Assembly: GCF_009765215.1 (NCBI RefSeq)
Contig: NZ_VLNV01000006.1
Span: 124,001-188,000, forward strand
Origin: Lysobacter prati
GTDB taxonomy: Bacteria; Pseudomonadota; Gammaproteobacteria; Xanthomonadales; Xanthomonadaceae
Direction: 5' to 3'
DNA length: 64,000 nucleotides
Part shown: positions 9,198 to 17,869 of the stretch, in pieces
Layout: each line of letters opens with the position of its first letter
How positions within the stretch are numbered: the stretch's first letter is position 1
The notes under the pieces: model-generated
What the model was told of the DNA's origin: nothing
The model's database searches: none
The model's input: only the letters and a program-made list of their open reading frames with translations
Program-made: the position numbers and the translations under genes

Positions 9198-9222
9198 TAC
9201 CGGTTTCCGGTACTAGCCGGTA
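9198..9222. promoter_or_regulatory. Candidate LysR operator (inverted repeat)
   Basis: The stretch reads TACCGG, TTT, CCGGTA, CTAG, CCGGTA. The first two half-sites form an inverted repeat and the third repeats the right arm. It lies in the 134-base gap between the enoyl-CoA hydratase and the divergent LysR gene, about 40-60 bases upstream of the LysR start, where autoregulatory operators usually occur. Binding is inferred from position and symmetry only. Confidence 0.5.
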
Positions 9223-9259
9223 AACTTGCAAGGCGACCTTTCAAGAAGTGAGAGGCGGG

Positions 9260-10159
9260 ATGGACAGATTCGAAGCCATGCGGATTCTGCTCGCCGCAGT
9301 TGATGCCGGCAGCCTCTCTGCAGCAAGCCGTCAGCTGGAGATTCCGTTGCCGACGGTCAGTCGACGCGTCGCAGAGCTGGAGGAGCGTCTGGGCGCGCGT
9401 TTGCTTCTGCGTGGAACCCGGACGCTTTCTTTGACCGATGCCGGGCATGCTTTCGTCGCTGCATCACGCCGCATCGTCGAGGATGTCGCTGAGGCTGAGC
9501 GCACCGCCTCCGGCGAGTTTCACGCGCCGCAAGGAGAGTTGGTGATTAGCGTGCCCACCGTAATGGGCCGGACGCACGTGGTCCCCGTCGTCGCTGATTT
9601 TCTGGCGGCGTACCCGAGTATCCGCGTGCGCTTGCTGTTCTCGGATCGCAAGGTGAGCCTGCTCGAGGAACACATCGACGTCGCACTGCGTGTGGGCCCG
9701 TTGGCCGACAGCAGCATGGTGGCCACGCGCGTCGGGCTCATTCGCGAGGTGGTGTGTGCGAGCCCGGCGTACCTGAAGCGCCACGGCACTCCGAGGGTTC
9801 CGGCGGATCTCGAGCAGCACGAGTGCGTGACCTACGAGGGGGTCTATGTCACCAGGAACAAGTGGGAGTTCCTGGCGAAGGGGAAGCTACTCACGATCCA
9901 AGTCCCGTCGCGGTTTATCGTGAACTCCGCAGACGCGGCGTTTGGCGCTGCGCTCGGAGGCGTCGGAATCGCCAGGCTGCTGTCGTATCAGATCGACGCG
10001 CCTGTTCGTTCCCGCAAGTTGGTGACGCTGCTCGACGACTTTGAGCCACCGCCACTGACGGCCAGCCTGATCTACCCGGGTCAGCGTCTGGTGCCGCAAA
10101 AGTTGCGCGCCTTCCTCGACTTCGTGGCTCCCGGACTGAGGGGGCGGCTTGGCAACTGA
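9260..10159 (+). CDS. LysR family transcriptional regulator
   Basis: The 299-residue protein has the LysR layout. An N-terminal winged HTH (about 1-60) reads MDRFEAMRILLAAVDAGSLS, then AASRQLEIPLPTVSRRVAELE, and a periplasmic-binding-protein-like effector domain follows (about 90-290). The start at 9260 gives the standard MDRFEAM beginning, four codons inside a longer frame. It is transcribed divergently from the enoyl-CoA hydratase and hydrolase genes, across a 134-base gap with a repeated CCGGTA motif, and is probably their regulator. Confidence 0.92.
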   Translation: MDRFEAMRILLAAVDAGSLSAASRQLEIPLPTVSRRVAELEERLGARLLLRGTRTLSLTDAGHAFVAASRRIVEDVAEAERTASGEFHAPQGELVISVPTVMGRTHVVPVVADFLAAYPSIRVRLLFSDRKVSLLEEHIDVALRVGPLADSSMVATRVGLIREVVCASPAYLKRHGTPRVPADLEQHECVTYEGVYVTRNKWEFLAKGKLLTIQVPSRFIVNSADAAFGAALGGVGIARLLSYQIDAPVRSRKLVTLLDDFEPPPLTASLIYPGQRLVPQKLRAFLDFVAPGLRGRLGN

Positions 10160-10184
10160 TGTCCGCCAATGGCCTGCAGAACAA

Positions 10185-10206
10185 GCGCCCCGTTTGAGCG
10201 GGGCGC
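10185..10206 (+). terminator. Hairpin after the LysR gene
   Basis: An 8-base perfect stem (GCGCCCCG / CGGGGCGC) with a 6-base loop TTTGAG starts 25 bases after the LysR stop. No T-tract follows (ATTGAGG), so it is a stabilising hairpin or weak terminator. Confidence 0.55.
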
Positions 10207-10390
10207 ATTGAGGAAGATTATTGGCTGCACTTAGTGCCTTGGGGCGCCTGCTCGACGACCTTGGCAACCGCGCCTGGCCTGGACGTTATGCAAACGCCAT
10301 CCGGGTGGAAGATGGGCTTACTTTATGGCCGGCGATTGATCGTGTACCGTCATGGGCCAACTGTTCGTTCAAGGCGAAAATTGCCCAAGT

Positions 10391-10885
10391 ATGAAGCTCA
10401 TCGCAGAGAAGCTTGGAAAGAGCGACAAGCTTGACCGCCTGCGCTTCATCCGAACGGATGGGAGCGAAACTCAATGCCAGATGCCACGCCAGGGCACGCT
10501 CCCTCACGACCTTGTCCACTATGTGGTTGAGTCGGCACTACCCTTCAAGCATGGGTTCCTGAGCCTTGTGGCCGCTGGCTCAGACGCCGGCTTTGTCATG
10601 CAGGCCACCCATGATCGAGCCAACCGAGCCGTCGAGACCGAGGCAGTCCAAGCCGAGGCCATTGTTGAAGCGCTGCAATCCCAACTCTGGGGCGGCTCCT
10701 TTGACTTGGAGTCCTTCGGTGAGGCAGCTCGACTAGCCGCCGTCGCCCGGGACAAGCCGGCATTTGAGCTGTCGGGCATCGACCCTAAGGCGCTGTATTG
10801 CCAGGCGATGTCCCTGCTTGAACAATGGAATCAGGTGCCTAATCACCATTCCATGGAACTCACCTTTGTCGCTGGCGGGGGCTGA
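10391..10885 (+). CDS. Hypothetical protein, probable integron-cassette gene
   Basis: The frame encodes about 164 residues from ATG 10391 (MKLIAEKLGKSDKLDRLRFIR); an earlier in-frame ATG at 10352 is possible. I do not recognise the family. It is soluble and mixed alpha/beta, with a helical C-terminal third (VQAEAIVEALQSQLWGGSFD). Its stop is directly followed by an attC-like site (10886-10939), and just upstream lies a half-site resembling an attC left arm (10354-10373, CAACTGTTCGTTCAAGGCG). A single gene immediately followed by attC is the form of an integron gene cassette, hence that inference. No integrase is nearby. Confidence 0.7.
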   Translation: MKLIAEKLGKSDKLDRLRFIRTDGSETQCQMPRQGTLPHDLVHYVVESALPFKHGFLSLVAAGSDAGFVMQATHDRANRAVETEAVQAEAIVEALQSQLWGGSFDLESFGEAARLAAVARDKPAFELSGIDPKALYCQAMSLLEQWNQVPNHHSMELTFVAGGG

Positions 10886-10939
10886 AGAGTTCATTCAAGG
10901 CTAAGCCGCTCCTCGGCTCGGCTTACTCAGGCGTTAGCG
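10886..10939 (+). repeat. Integron attC-like recombination site (left core degenerate)
   Basis: The site has the inner-arm hallmarks of chromosomal attC sites: TTCATTCAAGG, then a perfect 7-base inverted repeat TAAGCCG / CGGCTTA around a short loop, then CTCAGGCGTTAGC. The right core GTTAGC is one base off the GTTRRRY consensus. The left core expected as RYYYAAC reads GGCTGAAG, so strand exchange on that side may be impaired. It starts at the stop codon of the preceding gene. Confidence 0.65.
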
Positions 10940-11451
10940 AATGCCCCTTCTGGGCGATGGCGGCCATTTGGACAGGCGGGCTGCCGGAGGCTGTGCATAT
11001 CCGATTTCGATCCAAAGCCTTCGTCCGTTGACCGTACGCGCATGACGGTCTGCCGCCCCTTGGAGAGTTGATGCAGTGAAGCACTCGCCCCTTGCCCGTG
11101 GACTCAAGTGCTGGGCGACAGCGGAGACGCCGATGCGGAAACACGTGCTCGCGCGGCCTTTGACGCGCATTTGGCTACGGGCGCCTGACAAGAGCGCTCG
11201 TCGACAACGGGATTAGACGCGAATGTCCGCTTATGGCCGAAAGCGGACATCGGGCCCACCTGGGCGCCGGGACCGGTGCTAACGTCCGATTCCGAGCCAA
11301 AGCGGCATTGATCAGGGGTGAGTGACGTATGGCCGCTCCCTACCCCTAGATGTTCAGCCGCGTCACCCACTCATCACCCCGGCGTCAAGCAAACTCCCCC
11401 TGCTTCCTTCCGCGCCCTGGCGATGCGCCCGTCACTCCCTGGCTTTCACGA
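10940..11451. repeat. Non-coding stretch with several palindromic repeats
   Basis: No gene is visible in these 512 bases. They hold degenerate members of the palindromic repeat family found across this accessory region: 10940-10968, about 10995-11030, the near-perfect copy at 11222-11251, and a diverged copy at about 11279-11310. The last two flank a GC-rich spacer ending GACCGGTGCTAA. A similar paired arrangement occurs at 43253-43324. Confidence 0.6.
11222..11251. repeat. Palindromic repeat, reference copy
   Basis: AATGTCCGCTT, then ATGGCCG, then AAAGCGGACATC: the outer arms pair as a 10-11 base stem around a short GGCC-containing loop. This is the best-preserved copy of a family of about 30-base palindromes repeated through 11-43 kb. 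Confidence 0.75.
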
Positions 11452-11676
11452 ATGGCTCTTCAAAGTCGTACCTTTCAGGTTGGCGGGCATTACCGAGGGA
11501 AGAGCTTTAGAGTCACTGTATCGCTCGAGTACGGCAAGAAGCCATACGTCCATCACATAGATATTGAAGGGTTGGCTGCCATCACAAGGCCGATCTTTGA
11601 AGCTGCACCCGTGACAGTTAACGACGCCCTGGATATGGGATTTCGCCGAGCTTGCGAAACGATTGCGATCGCTTAG
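11452..11676 (+). CDS. Small hypothetical protein
   Basis: This is a 74-residue frame from ATG 11452 (MALQSRTFQVGGHYRGKSFRV) with an even mixed composition and the segments YVHHIDIEGL and NDALDMGFRRACETIA. It has no signal or membrane segment and I recognise no family. It sits between the palindrome-rich stretch and the 87-residue gene on the opposite strand, and could be another former cassette gene. Confidence 0.5.
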   Translation: MALQSRTFQVGGHYRGKSFRVTVSLEYGKKPYVHHIDIEGLAAITRPIFEAAPVTVNDALDMGFRRACETIAIA

Positions 11677-11697
11677 GTGCCAAGCAACCACTGGTCG

Positions 11698-11961
11698 CTA
11701 ACCCGCTGGGGGCTCGTCGCCGTTCTCGCGCTGCTGGAGAATCTTGGCCACCTGCGCATCGGCGGCAGCCCGATGCTGCAGGGATTTGCACATCTCGATC
11801 CCGGCCGATGTCAGTCCCAGTCCTTCCTCGCCCTCAACCACCAACCCGCTCTCGATTAGCCGGTCCCGAACGACGGAATCGTCATCGGTCAGCGCAGCGT
11901 GCTGAGAGACTCTTTTTAACACCTCCAGCAAAGCGAGGTCTTCGAGCGAAATTGGGTCCAT
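11698..11961 (-). CDS. 87-residue hypothetical protein, copy 1 (winged-helix-like)
   Basis: The protein (MDPISLEDLALLEVLKRVSQ...) has a helix-rich start and the segment VRDRLIESGLVVEGEEGLGLTSAGIEMC, which resembles the recognition helix and wing of a small winged-helix domain; I infer this only by eye. A copy differing at few positions lies at 36829-37092, and the similarity extends through the upstream non-coding DNA. Both copies lie a few hundred bases from paralogous histidine kinases (12717 and 37815), so the duplication probably involved the whole segment. An accessory DNA-binding role in that signalling unit is possible but unproven. Confidence 0.65.
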   Translation of the reverse strand: MDPISLEDLALLEVLKRVSQHAALTDDDSVVRDRLIESGLVVEGEEGLGLTSAGIEMCKSLQHRAAADAQVAKILQQRENGDEPPAG

Positions 11962-12481
11962 GGCCGTCCGAAGGTGTGGACACGAGGCGTTCTGCCGGAA
12001 TAGAAACTATACCAACTGATCGGTCCGGCAGAATCCGCATTCAGCCAGACAGGGTTGGCTTCTCATGCGATGCCGAATGATCAATTCGTTCAAGCCGTAA
12101 GGGCCTTACCGCCCGCTGCCGAATGCCCGTATATGGACTCCTCCTCTGACTACAAGCATCCCGCATCCGGCGCCCTAGTCGACTGCGCACGTATATTCGG
12201 CCTCGGACTGAATGCATCGCTTTGCGGTGCTGGGCCTTGATGGGCTATTCGCGCGCCAACTCCCAATCGCTTCTACGTGCTTACGCACCAGGACATTCAG
12301 GGTTTTGTCGACGCCGGTCCGACCGGTTTGCCATCTGCAGGGTGTTCGCAATCTAAGCAGGATTTCCTCTGGTGTTACGCCGCAGCCAGTTCCGGTTGAT
12401 AGTCGGTGCCATGGCGCAGCATGGCCCAGGCCCCGGACGTAGTCTCGGAGGAACCAAAGTTACTGTTAATCGGAGAGCGTC
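11962..12481. other. Upstream region of the 87-residue gene, with an attC-like half site
   Basis: The first 100 or so bases are nearly identical to the region upstream of copy 2 (37093-37195) and should contain the shared promoter. At 12078-12120 TCAATTCGTTCAAGCCGTAA resembles the left inner arm of an attC site, but the right half is missing. I see no gene in the remainder. Confidence 0.5.
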
Positions 12482-12709
12482 ATGGCAAGCAAACAGGAAA
12501 TTGCTTTCTGCAACCTGCACGGCGAAGTGGTGGTCCTTCGCGAACTCGTGAAGTCGCTGATTTCCCAGCTTCCGAAGGGCATTGCGACGACCCACCGGCT
12601 CGAGGACGCGCTCAATCGTGCAAGGGCAACAGCGGCACACATGTCGCCAGCCTATTTGTCAGTGAATGGCGCGATAGACAGGATGCAGGTCCACCATCTG
12701 CCTCGCTGA
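12482..12709 (+). CDS. Small hypothetical protein
   Basis: This 75-residue frame starts at an ATG preceded by CGGAGAG. The sequence is a helical repeat-like soluble protein (EVVVLRELVKSLISQLP, HRLEDALNRARATAAHM). It converges on the histidine kinase gene 7 bases downstream. In the second copy of this locus a receiver-domain protein occupies the equivalent position (37442-37792), so this gene may be a functional or positional substitute. No family recognised. Confidence 0.5.
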   Translation: MASKQEIAFCNLHGEVVVLRELVKSLISQLPKGIATTHRLEDALNRARATAAHMSPAYLSVNGAIDRMQVHHLPR

Positions 12710-12716
12710 CAACTGA

Positions 12717-13880
12717 TCACGCCCCTGGCGCAACGATCGAAGGCGCTTCCGCCACCGAGTGTCGAGGCAAGTCGATAGTAAAAACGCAGCCGGAGCCTGG
12801 CACGTTGCGCACGCTGAGGACCCCCAGATTGGCCTCAATGCTGCGGCGAGAGATCGACAGCCCCAATCCCAGGCCACTTCGATCCTCAGCACCCTGCGTG
12901 AACGGGATGAACATCTTCTCTGCGTCCCCGGGCGGAAGGCCACCGCACTGGTCCTCGACGTCGATCAGGACTCGATCAGCCACCGCATAGGCATTGAGGC
13001 TGATCTCACCATGAGGGTGCGAGAACTTGAATGCGTTCTGCAGGAGATTCCCGGCCGCCGACAGCAGTAAGTCACGATCCACATCGAGTGCCAACAGGGG
13101 ATCCACGTCCGAGACGGTTAGCTTGCAACCCCTCACGTCCGCTTCCAGAGAGGCGGAGAGCTTGACCTCCGCAAGGAAATCCGCGACCGAGAAGAGCCGA
13201 TTCTGCAGCGGCATGCCCGCTGTCATCCGGACCTCTGCGAGGGAACGGTCAATAAGATTGCTCAAGCCGACGAGGGCCCGGTCGAGCACACCACCGGTTG
13301 CGCCTGTCAAACCAACGCTGCCCTCCTTGATGATGGACAGCGCCAACGTGGCGGTGCACAACTGATTGCGCAATTCGTGGGCAAAGAATCCTAGCCGCTC
13401 ATTCAGAGCGTCTGCTTGTTTGTCGGCGACGACAAAGTCGCGTTGGTACCCAAACTCGGTCACGGCGTTAGCAATTGCGTTGTCCAGGCACCGATTGAGT
13501 GTCCTGAACTCATCGATGCTGATTGCCGCGTCCTGCTCGAATGCCAAATCGGTTATCGCCTGGCATAGGTCGCCATAGTCGTGCACAACTTCCTCGACCG
13601 TGAAGCCATGCTGCATCAGTTCCTTGCCGTGCTGCGCCGCCGAATCGCCGATTTCCGACAGCGCCGGCTTGCCCCCGCCGGAACGGCCAGAAACCTTGCG
13701 GCTCCGCATAGGATCCGATGTCCGTTCCAACGCGAGTGTCTTGATCACCTGCTCAAGGAATACAGTGACCCCATGCTCCAGCTCCTCACCGGCTACGCCA
13801 GGCGGCGATCGCTCGGCGACCTTTGCCCGGCAGCGGGCAATTAGTTCTTTCCGGTTCGCGGTGAGAAACTGATGCATCAT
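12717..13880 (-). CDS. Soluble sensor histidine kinase with RsbRD-like N-terminal domain, copy 1
   Basis: The 387-residue kinase has no membrane segment. Residues 1-150 (MMHQFLTANRKELIARCRAK...) resemble the helical N-terminal domain of RsbR-type co-antagonists. The phosphoacceptor His168 lies in FFAHELRNQL. An N box (AAGNLLQNAFKFSHP), G1 (DQCGGLPPG), F (FIPFTQG) and G2 (GLGLGLSISRR) boxes complete the HATPase domain. The start at 13880 is fixed by the identical MMxQFLxANR beginning of the paralog at 37815-38975. It is an orphan kinase here, with no receiver gene adjacent; the small gene at 12482 converges on it. Confidence 0.85.
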   Translation of the reverse strand: MMHQFLTANRKELIARCRAKVAERSPPGVAGEELEHGVTVFLEQVIKTLALERTSDPMRSRKVSGRSGGGKPALSEIGDSAAQHGKELMQHGFTVEEVVHDYGDLCQAITDLAFEQDAAISIDEFRTLNRCLDNAIANAVTEFGYQRDFVVADKQADALNERLGFFAHELRNQLCTATLALSIIKEGSVGLTGATGGVLDRALVGLSNLIDRSLAEVRMTAGMPLQNRLFSVADFLAEVKLSASLEADVRGCKLTVSDVDPLLALDVDRDLLLSAAGNLLQNAFKFSHPHGEISLNAYAVADRVLIDVEDQCGGLPPGDAEKMFIPFTQGAEDRSGLGLGLSISRRSIEANLGVLSVRNVPGSGCVFTIDLPRHSVAEAPSIVAPGA

Positions 13881-14296
13881 GACTGCACAATACGCCAACT
13901 CTGTCCCACCAGCGGGCGAGCAGGCGTTCGCAGCTACCGTTCGTCGACGCGGAGGCACCATGCGGCCAACCCTGATGAAGACTGCGCCCTTCGGATATGC
14001 ATCACAGCAACTTCACATTCAGGATCAGCGCTTCTCTGGTGCGGCGCACACGGGCCGTGTAAGGCTGGTCAGGTCGCAGACGACGATGCGGAGCCTGCTG
14101 CGCACCTGGCGCGAGTGGTTTCGTAGTGCCTCGCCATGGACGCCGACATCCAGGTCCACACAAAGAGAGTCATCCAGCGCGCCAACGGCTGGACTCAGCC
14201 GGTGCATTTCGTTGACCGCTTTCGACCCAATGCAGTCATTCGTCGCCTTGCCGGTATGCTCGATTGATATGGGACGTTCCGACCTACGGAGACACT
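13881..14296. other. Intergenic region, no gene seen
   Basis: These 416 bases separate the divergent kinase and HXXEE genes. Short frames occur on both strands but none has a start context or recognisable sequence. The kinase promoter must lie in the left part and the HXXEE promoter in the right part. Confidence 0.4.
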
Positions 14297-15028
14297 ATGC
14301 AAACGCATTGGTTCTTGACCGTTTGGCCGTTCATTGGCGTAGGTGGTGCGATCGTGATGGTCGCCATCTTGCTTACGACCGACACCTTCCGTAGTAGCAC
14401 CACGGTATCGCGCTGGTGCGATCCAGCGTGGCTAGCTTGGCTGGCCGTGCCGCTCTACTGGGTACATCAGTTCGAGGAATACAGCCTTCCGGTGCTGGGC
14501 TTCGACTACTCAATCCAGGAAATGATCTGCGAGAAGATTGGCTTTCCTCCTTATCCGGCATGCCCGATTCCGCTGGCCTTCTACCCGGTGGTGAACATCG
14601 CGCTCATGTGGTTCGGGGCGCCTCTCGCTGCGTACCTCTTCAGGCGCAATGTCCTGGTCGGCCTCAGCTTCTGGGGACTGCTGTTCGCCAACGGCCTTGT
14701 GCACAGCGCAGGCGGCATCGCGTCTGGCGCCTACAACACCGGCCTGTGGAGCGCGGCGCTCCTGTTTGTTCCGTTGTCCATTTGGGTCATTTACGTGTCC
14801 GCGATTCGTGGGCCGTACACCGGCAAGGTCGTGGGCACGGCGTACGCCGCAGGAGCTGTCACTCACGTCTTGCTGTTTTCGGGCTATGCGCTGTACAAGG
14901 CCGGGGTGTTCGGCAACACGGGGCTACTGGTCTTTGCTGCGGTGATCGGTTTCGCGCCGATCATCCTGGCGACGATTGCGAGCCGGTTCTTCAAGCCTGC
15001 ATTGCTGCGGCCGGTCCAGACGCCGTGA
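14297..15028 (+). CDS. HXXEE domain membrane protein
   Basis: The 243-residue protein starts at ATG 14297 after CGGAGAC. The segment YWVHQFEEY contains the HxxEE signature, and two further polar positions (ALMWFGAPLAAY and NGLVHSAGGI) lie in membrane segments as in the family. About seven hydrophobic segments are visible. HXXEE proteins are integral membrane proteins of unknown activity, proposed to be metal-dependent enzymes of membrane lipids. The gene ends 181 bases from the minus-strand fatty-acid operon, which may be more than coincidence. Confidence 0.85.
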   Translation: MQTHWFLTVWPFIGVGGAIVMVAILLTTDTFRSSTTVSRWCDPAWLAWLAVPLYWVHQFEEYSLPVLGFDYSIQEMICEKIGFPPYPACPIPLAFYPVVNIALMWFGAPLAAYLFRRNVLVGLSFWGLLFANGLVHSAGGIASGAYNTGLWSAALLFVPLSIWVIYVSAIRGPYTGKVVGTAYAAGAVTHVLLFSGYALYKAGVFGNTGLLVFAAVIGFAPIILATIASRFFKPALLRPVQTP

Positions 15029-15037
15029 GCGCAGACG

Positions 15038-15066
15038 AGCGTCCGCTTCTGGCAGATAACGGACGT
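15038..15066. repeat. Palindromic repeat copy
   Basis: GCGTCCGCTTCTGG and AGATAACGGACGTT pair as an imperfect copy of the family best seen at 11222-11251. It lies just past the HXXEE stop and marks the left-hand border of the fatty-acid operon. Confidence 0.6.
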
Positions 15067-15209
15067 TCGGCAGGGCGGCGCGCCGACGCGGTGCTCTCCT
15101 TGCTGCTAGCCTTGGCGGACGTCGAGCGAACTACTCTCTGCCGCGACCAGACGTGGCCCGCCGGTGGATGCAGGACATTGGGCCCGTCCATGCGCAGAGC
15201 TACTTGCCA

Positions 15210-15974
15210 TCATTCGCACCGCGCCGCTAGAGGCATTTTCAACGCTTCTTCGTAGGCGCTCGCGGACGAATCAGCGAGTTGCGGGGCTTTCGGAAAATCG
15301 ATACGTACCTTCAACGGCGCTCCGTTGGTTCCGCGTATCGTCCCGACGCCCTCAAACGTGCGAAGGCGTCGAGTGCTGGCATCGTAGGTGATCTGCATGC
15401 TGGGTGCGACGAAGTCCAGCCAGTTGTCGAGGCTGAGCCGGAAACGTACGAGGCCGGCCGAAGGTGCATCCACGCGCTGCACGCGTATGGGCACCCGCAC
15501 GCCGCGGCTTGGAACGACAAACTGCGCGCGAGACGTCGAACCGCCTGCGAGTGCGTTCCATCGCTCGCGCACCCAGTCGTCGAAGCCCGCGTCGATCACC
15601 GTGTCGGGGCCGACGACGACTGTCCGCTCGCGCAGGGGCGAGGACGCCGACGCGCGCCAGTACGCGCGGCGCGTGCCTGACGCGCCTACAACGCCTTCGC
15701 GGTAACCGTCGCGGGCATCGTCGAAGTCGAAGACCGGCGCGCCCGAGAACGACGTGTCCATCACGCGCTTGCGCGCGAACGGGCGTCCATCGGGGCACCT
15801 GTAGACGACGAGACGACTGCGTTCGCTCCCAGTGGTGCGGATCCAATGCTGCTCCTCGTACAGCAGGCGGCCGCTGCGCAGGTCCGTCGCGCGCCCCGTC
15901 GTCCGTTCGATGATGGCCCCGCCGGCCTGGCCGCTGGCTAACAGCAGGACCGTGAGTACGCAGGCGCCATACAC
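15210..15974 (-). CDS. Exported hypothetical protein
   Basis: From a GTG at 15974 the frame gives 254 residues beginning with a signal peptide (MYGACVLTVLLLASGQAGGA) followed by a soluble domain (RLLYEEQHWIRTTG..., RLSLDNWLDFVAPSMQITYD). The open frame continues far upstream, but that part is antisense or out of frame to the lipocalin, so I chose the signal-peptide start; it has no clear ribosome site. I recognise no named family. It is the last minus-strand gene below the fatty-acid operon, 268 bases after the lipocalin, and could be its distal member or separate. Confidence 0.65.
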   Translation of the reverse strand: MYGACVLTVLLLASGQAGGAIIERTTGRATDLRSGRLLYEEQHWIRTTGSERSRLVVYRCPDGRPFARKRVMDTSFSGAPVFDFDDARDGYREGVVGASGTRRAYWRASASSPLRERTVVVGPDTVIDAGFDDWVRERWNALAGGSTSRAQFVVPSRGVRVPIRVQRVDAPSAGLVRFRLSLDNWLDFVAPSMQITYDASTRRLRTFEGVGTIRGTNGAPLKVRIDFPKAPQLADSSASAYEEALKMPLAARCE

Positions 15975-16242
15975 GGTCGCGGCCGGCTGCGACGGGGTGA
16001 TTGCGGCCGGCCGCTGCGTGTCGCCGGTCGCGTCAATCACGAAGCTGCCCAGGTTCAAGAGAAGGGAGTGCGAGCGACGAGACCAGCAAGACGCCGCCGA
16101 TGAGAGCTGGAGTGCGCATGGAATCTTCCTCATCCGTCGTGGGAACCGCGCGTGGCACGCGCGGTGACGCCAGCTTGTGCCCGTATCCGCCGGGCCTCCA
16201 GCGGACAAGCACTCAGCCCGACCCGGTAGTTGTACGCAGGGG

Positions 16243-16797
16243 TCACCGTCCAGTGGCGCCGTCTCCGGTGGATTCCGGCCACCGTTGTGGAACCTTGCGC
16301 AGTTTGTCAATGCGGTAGCCCATGTCGCGCAGTCGCTGTACGGCATCGGTGTACGCCGCGTCGGAGATCGTGGGCGTGCGCGCCATGATCCAGGCGTAAT
16401 CGCGCTTGCTGCGGGCGACGATCGTGAGCGTGTAATCCGGGTCGAGGTGGGAGATGACGTACTCGGCATGGATCGGCCAGACGAACTGCATGCCCCATAC
16501 CGCGTTGCCGGTGCCCGCGCGGACGGTGCCGATGGGTTCCATCGTGCGCACCGGCGCATCGTAGCTTCCACGCCGGTAGCGGAAATGCGTCTGAATGCGG
16601 CCGTCTTCGCGCATCGAGTACGACTCGATTGCGTTGTATGCCTCCCGCTCCGGGAACGATGGGATGTGGGCGATCACGTACCAGTCGCCCATGAAGCGGG
16701 GGATGTCCACCTCCGTGGCCGTGGGCACGGTCGGCGCCGTATGGGCGCAACCGCACAATGCGAGCACGCCGGCGACTACTGCGGATGGAAGTTTCAT
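16243..16797 (-). CDS. Lipocalin, outer-membrane lipoprotein (Blc-like)
   Basis: The 184-residue protein has a short signal ending in a lipobox-like LCGC (Cys17), then the lipocalin structurally conserved region VDIPRFMGDWYVIAHIPSF (GxW motif), and the later YTLTIVARSKRDYAWIMARTP strand typical of bacterial Blc proteins. These bind fatty acids or lysophospholipids at the outer membrane. It begins 1 base after the preceding methyltransferase stop, in the same operon as the fatty-acid-modifying enzymes, so transport or storage of the modified lipid is a reasonable inference. Confidence 0.9.
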   Translation of the reverse strand: MKLPSAVVAGVLALCGCAHTAPTVPTATEVDIPRFMGDWYVIAHIPSFPEREAYNAIESYSMREDGRIQTHFRYRRGSYDAPVRTMEPIGTVRAGTGNAVWGMQFVWPIHAEYVISHLDPDYTLTIVARSKRDYAWIMARTPTISDAAYTDAVQRLRDMGYRIDKLRKVPQRWPESTGDGATGR

Positions 16798-16798
16798 G

Positions 16799-17869
16799 TC
16801 AATCCTCCCGCACGAAACGGTAGTGGGCCACCTGCCATTCTTCGCCGTCGCGGTAGCCGAACAGCTCCGCGCAGGCCATCCAGAACATGCGCCAGCGCTG
16901 GTTCCACAGCACCGCGGCATCGCCGTAGGCCTTGCGCAGATGGCCCATGATCTCATCGCGTCGCGCATCGTGGTTGACCAGCCAGTGGTTGGCGGTGCGG
17001 GCATAGTGCTCGCCGCCAATCATCCAGCGTTCGTCCAGCCGCAATGACTGCTGGAAATGCAGCAGCGTGTCGGCGGCCGGCATGAGGCCGCCGGTGAAGA
17101 AATGGCGGCCCATCCAGTCGTCCTTGCCGTCGACCTCGAACGGGTAGAGCAGGGTCAGGTGGCAGAAGACGTGGACGAAGAGGCTGCCGCCCGGGCGCAG
17201 CCACCGGGCGATACGCCCCATCAGCACCTCGTAGTTGCGCATGTGCTCGAACATCTCCACGGACACGCAGCGATCGAACGAGGTGCGGTCGAGTTCGAGG
17301 TGATTGACGTCGCAGGTGATGACACGAACGTTGTTCAGGCCCAGCTCGCGGCATCGGGCCAAGATGTGATCGCGCTGCCCATGCGAATTCGACACGGCCG
17401 TTATGCGCGACTGCCGGTACCGCTGCGCCATCCACAGCGTGAGCGAACCCCAGCCGCAACCGAGTTCGAGGATGTCCAGACCGTCGGCCAGTTGCGCGCG
17501 CTCGGAGTAGAGCTCGAGCATGGCGTCTTCGGCTTCATCGAGCGTCTCGCGGCCGGTCGGGTAGTAACAGCACGAATACTTGAGCCGTGCGCCCAGGCAG
17601 GTCTGGAAGAACGCGGCCGGCAGCTCGTAATGCTGGCGGTTCGCCGCATCGGTATGCAGTGCGAGCGGGCTGTGGCGCAGCATCGACAACCTCCGCGCCA
17701 TGCGTTGCGACTGCACCTCGATCCCACCGGCACGCTCTTCCTGCAGACGTTGCGCGCACAGGCGGCGGATGCCAAAACGGAGTACTGCATCGGGCAGGAT
17801 GCCGCGCTCGGCCATGCCGAGCAGGCCAGAGGTAGGCAGGTCGGGGGTCGCACGCATCACGGTGATCAT
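16799..17869 (-). CDS. CFA-synthase-like SAM-dependent methyltransferase (second copy)
   Basis: The 356-residue protein has the CFA-family C-terminal methyltransferase domain: HYELPAAFF, then LKYSCCYYPTGRETLDEAEDAM, SAM motif ILELGCGWGS, and the late HYARTANHWLVNHD segment. It is shorter at the N terminus than true CFA synthases. ATG 17869 overlaps the upstream gene's stop by 4 bases. It is clearly different from the canonical CFA synthase at 19178-20449, so this operon encodes two unsaturated-fatty-acid methylases. It may methylate a different position or intermediate, as in furan fatty-acid formation. Confidence 0.85.
   Translation of the reverse strand: MITVMRATPDLPTSGLLGMAERGILPDAVLRFGIRRLCAQRLQEERAGGIEVQSQRMARRLSMLRHSPLALHTDAANRQHYELPAAFFQTCLGARLKYSCCYYPTGRETLDEAEDAMLELYSERAQLADGLDILELGCGWGSLTLWMAQRYRQSRITAVSNSHGQRDHILARCRELGLNNVRVITCDVNHLELDRTSFDRCVSVEMFEHMRNYEVLMGRIARWLRPGGSLFVHVFCHLTLLYPFEVDGKDDWMGRHFFTGGLMPAADTLLHFQQSLRLDERWMIGGEHYARTANHWLVNHDARRDEIMGHLRKAYGDAAVLWNQRWRMFWMACAELFGYRDGEEWQVAHYRFVRED

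Noticed and set aside
15975-16571. Long N-terminal extension of the 15210 gene
   Set aside because: The extension overlaps the lipocalin in another frame and has Arg/Ser-rich shadow composition; a signal-peptide start at 15974 fits better.
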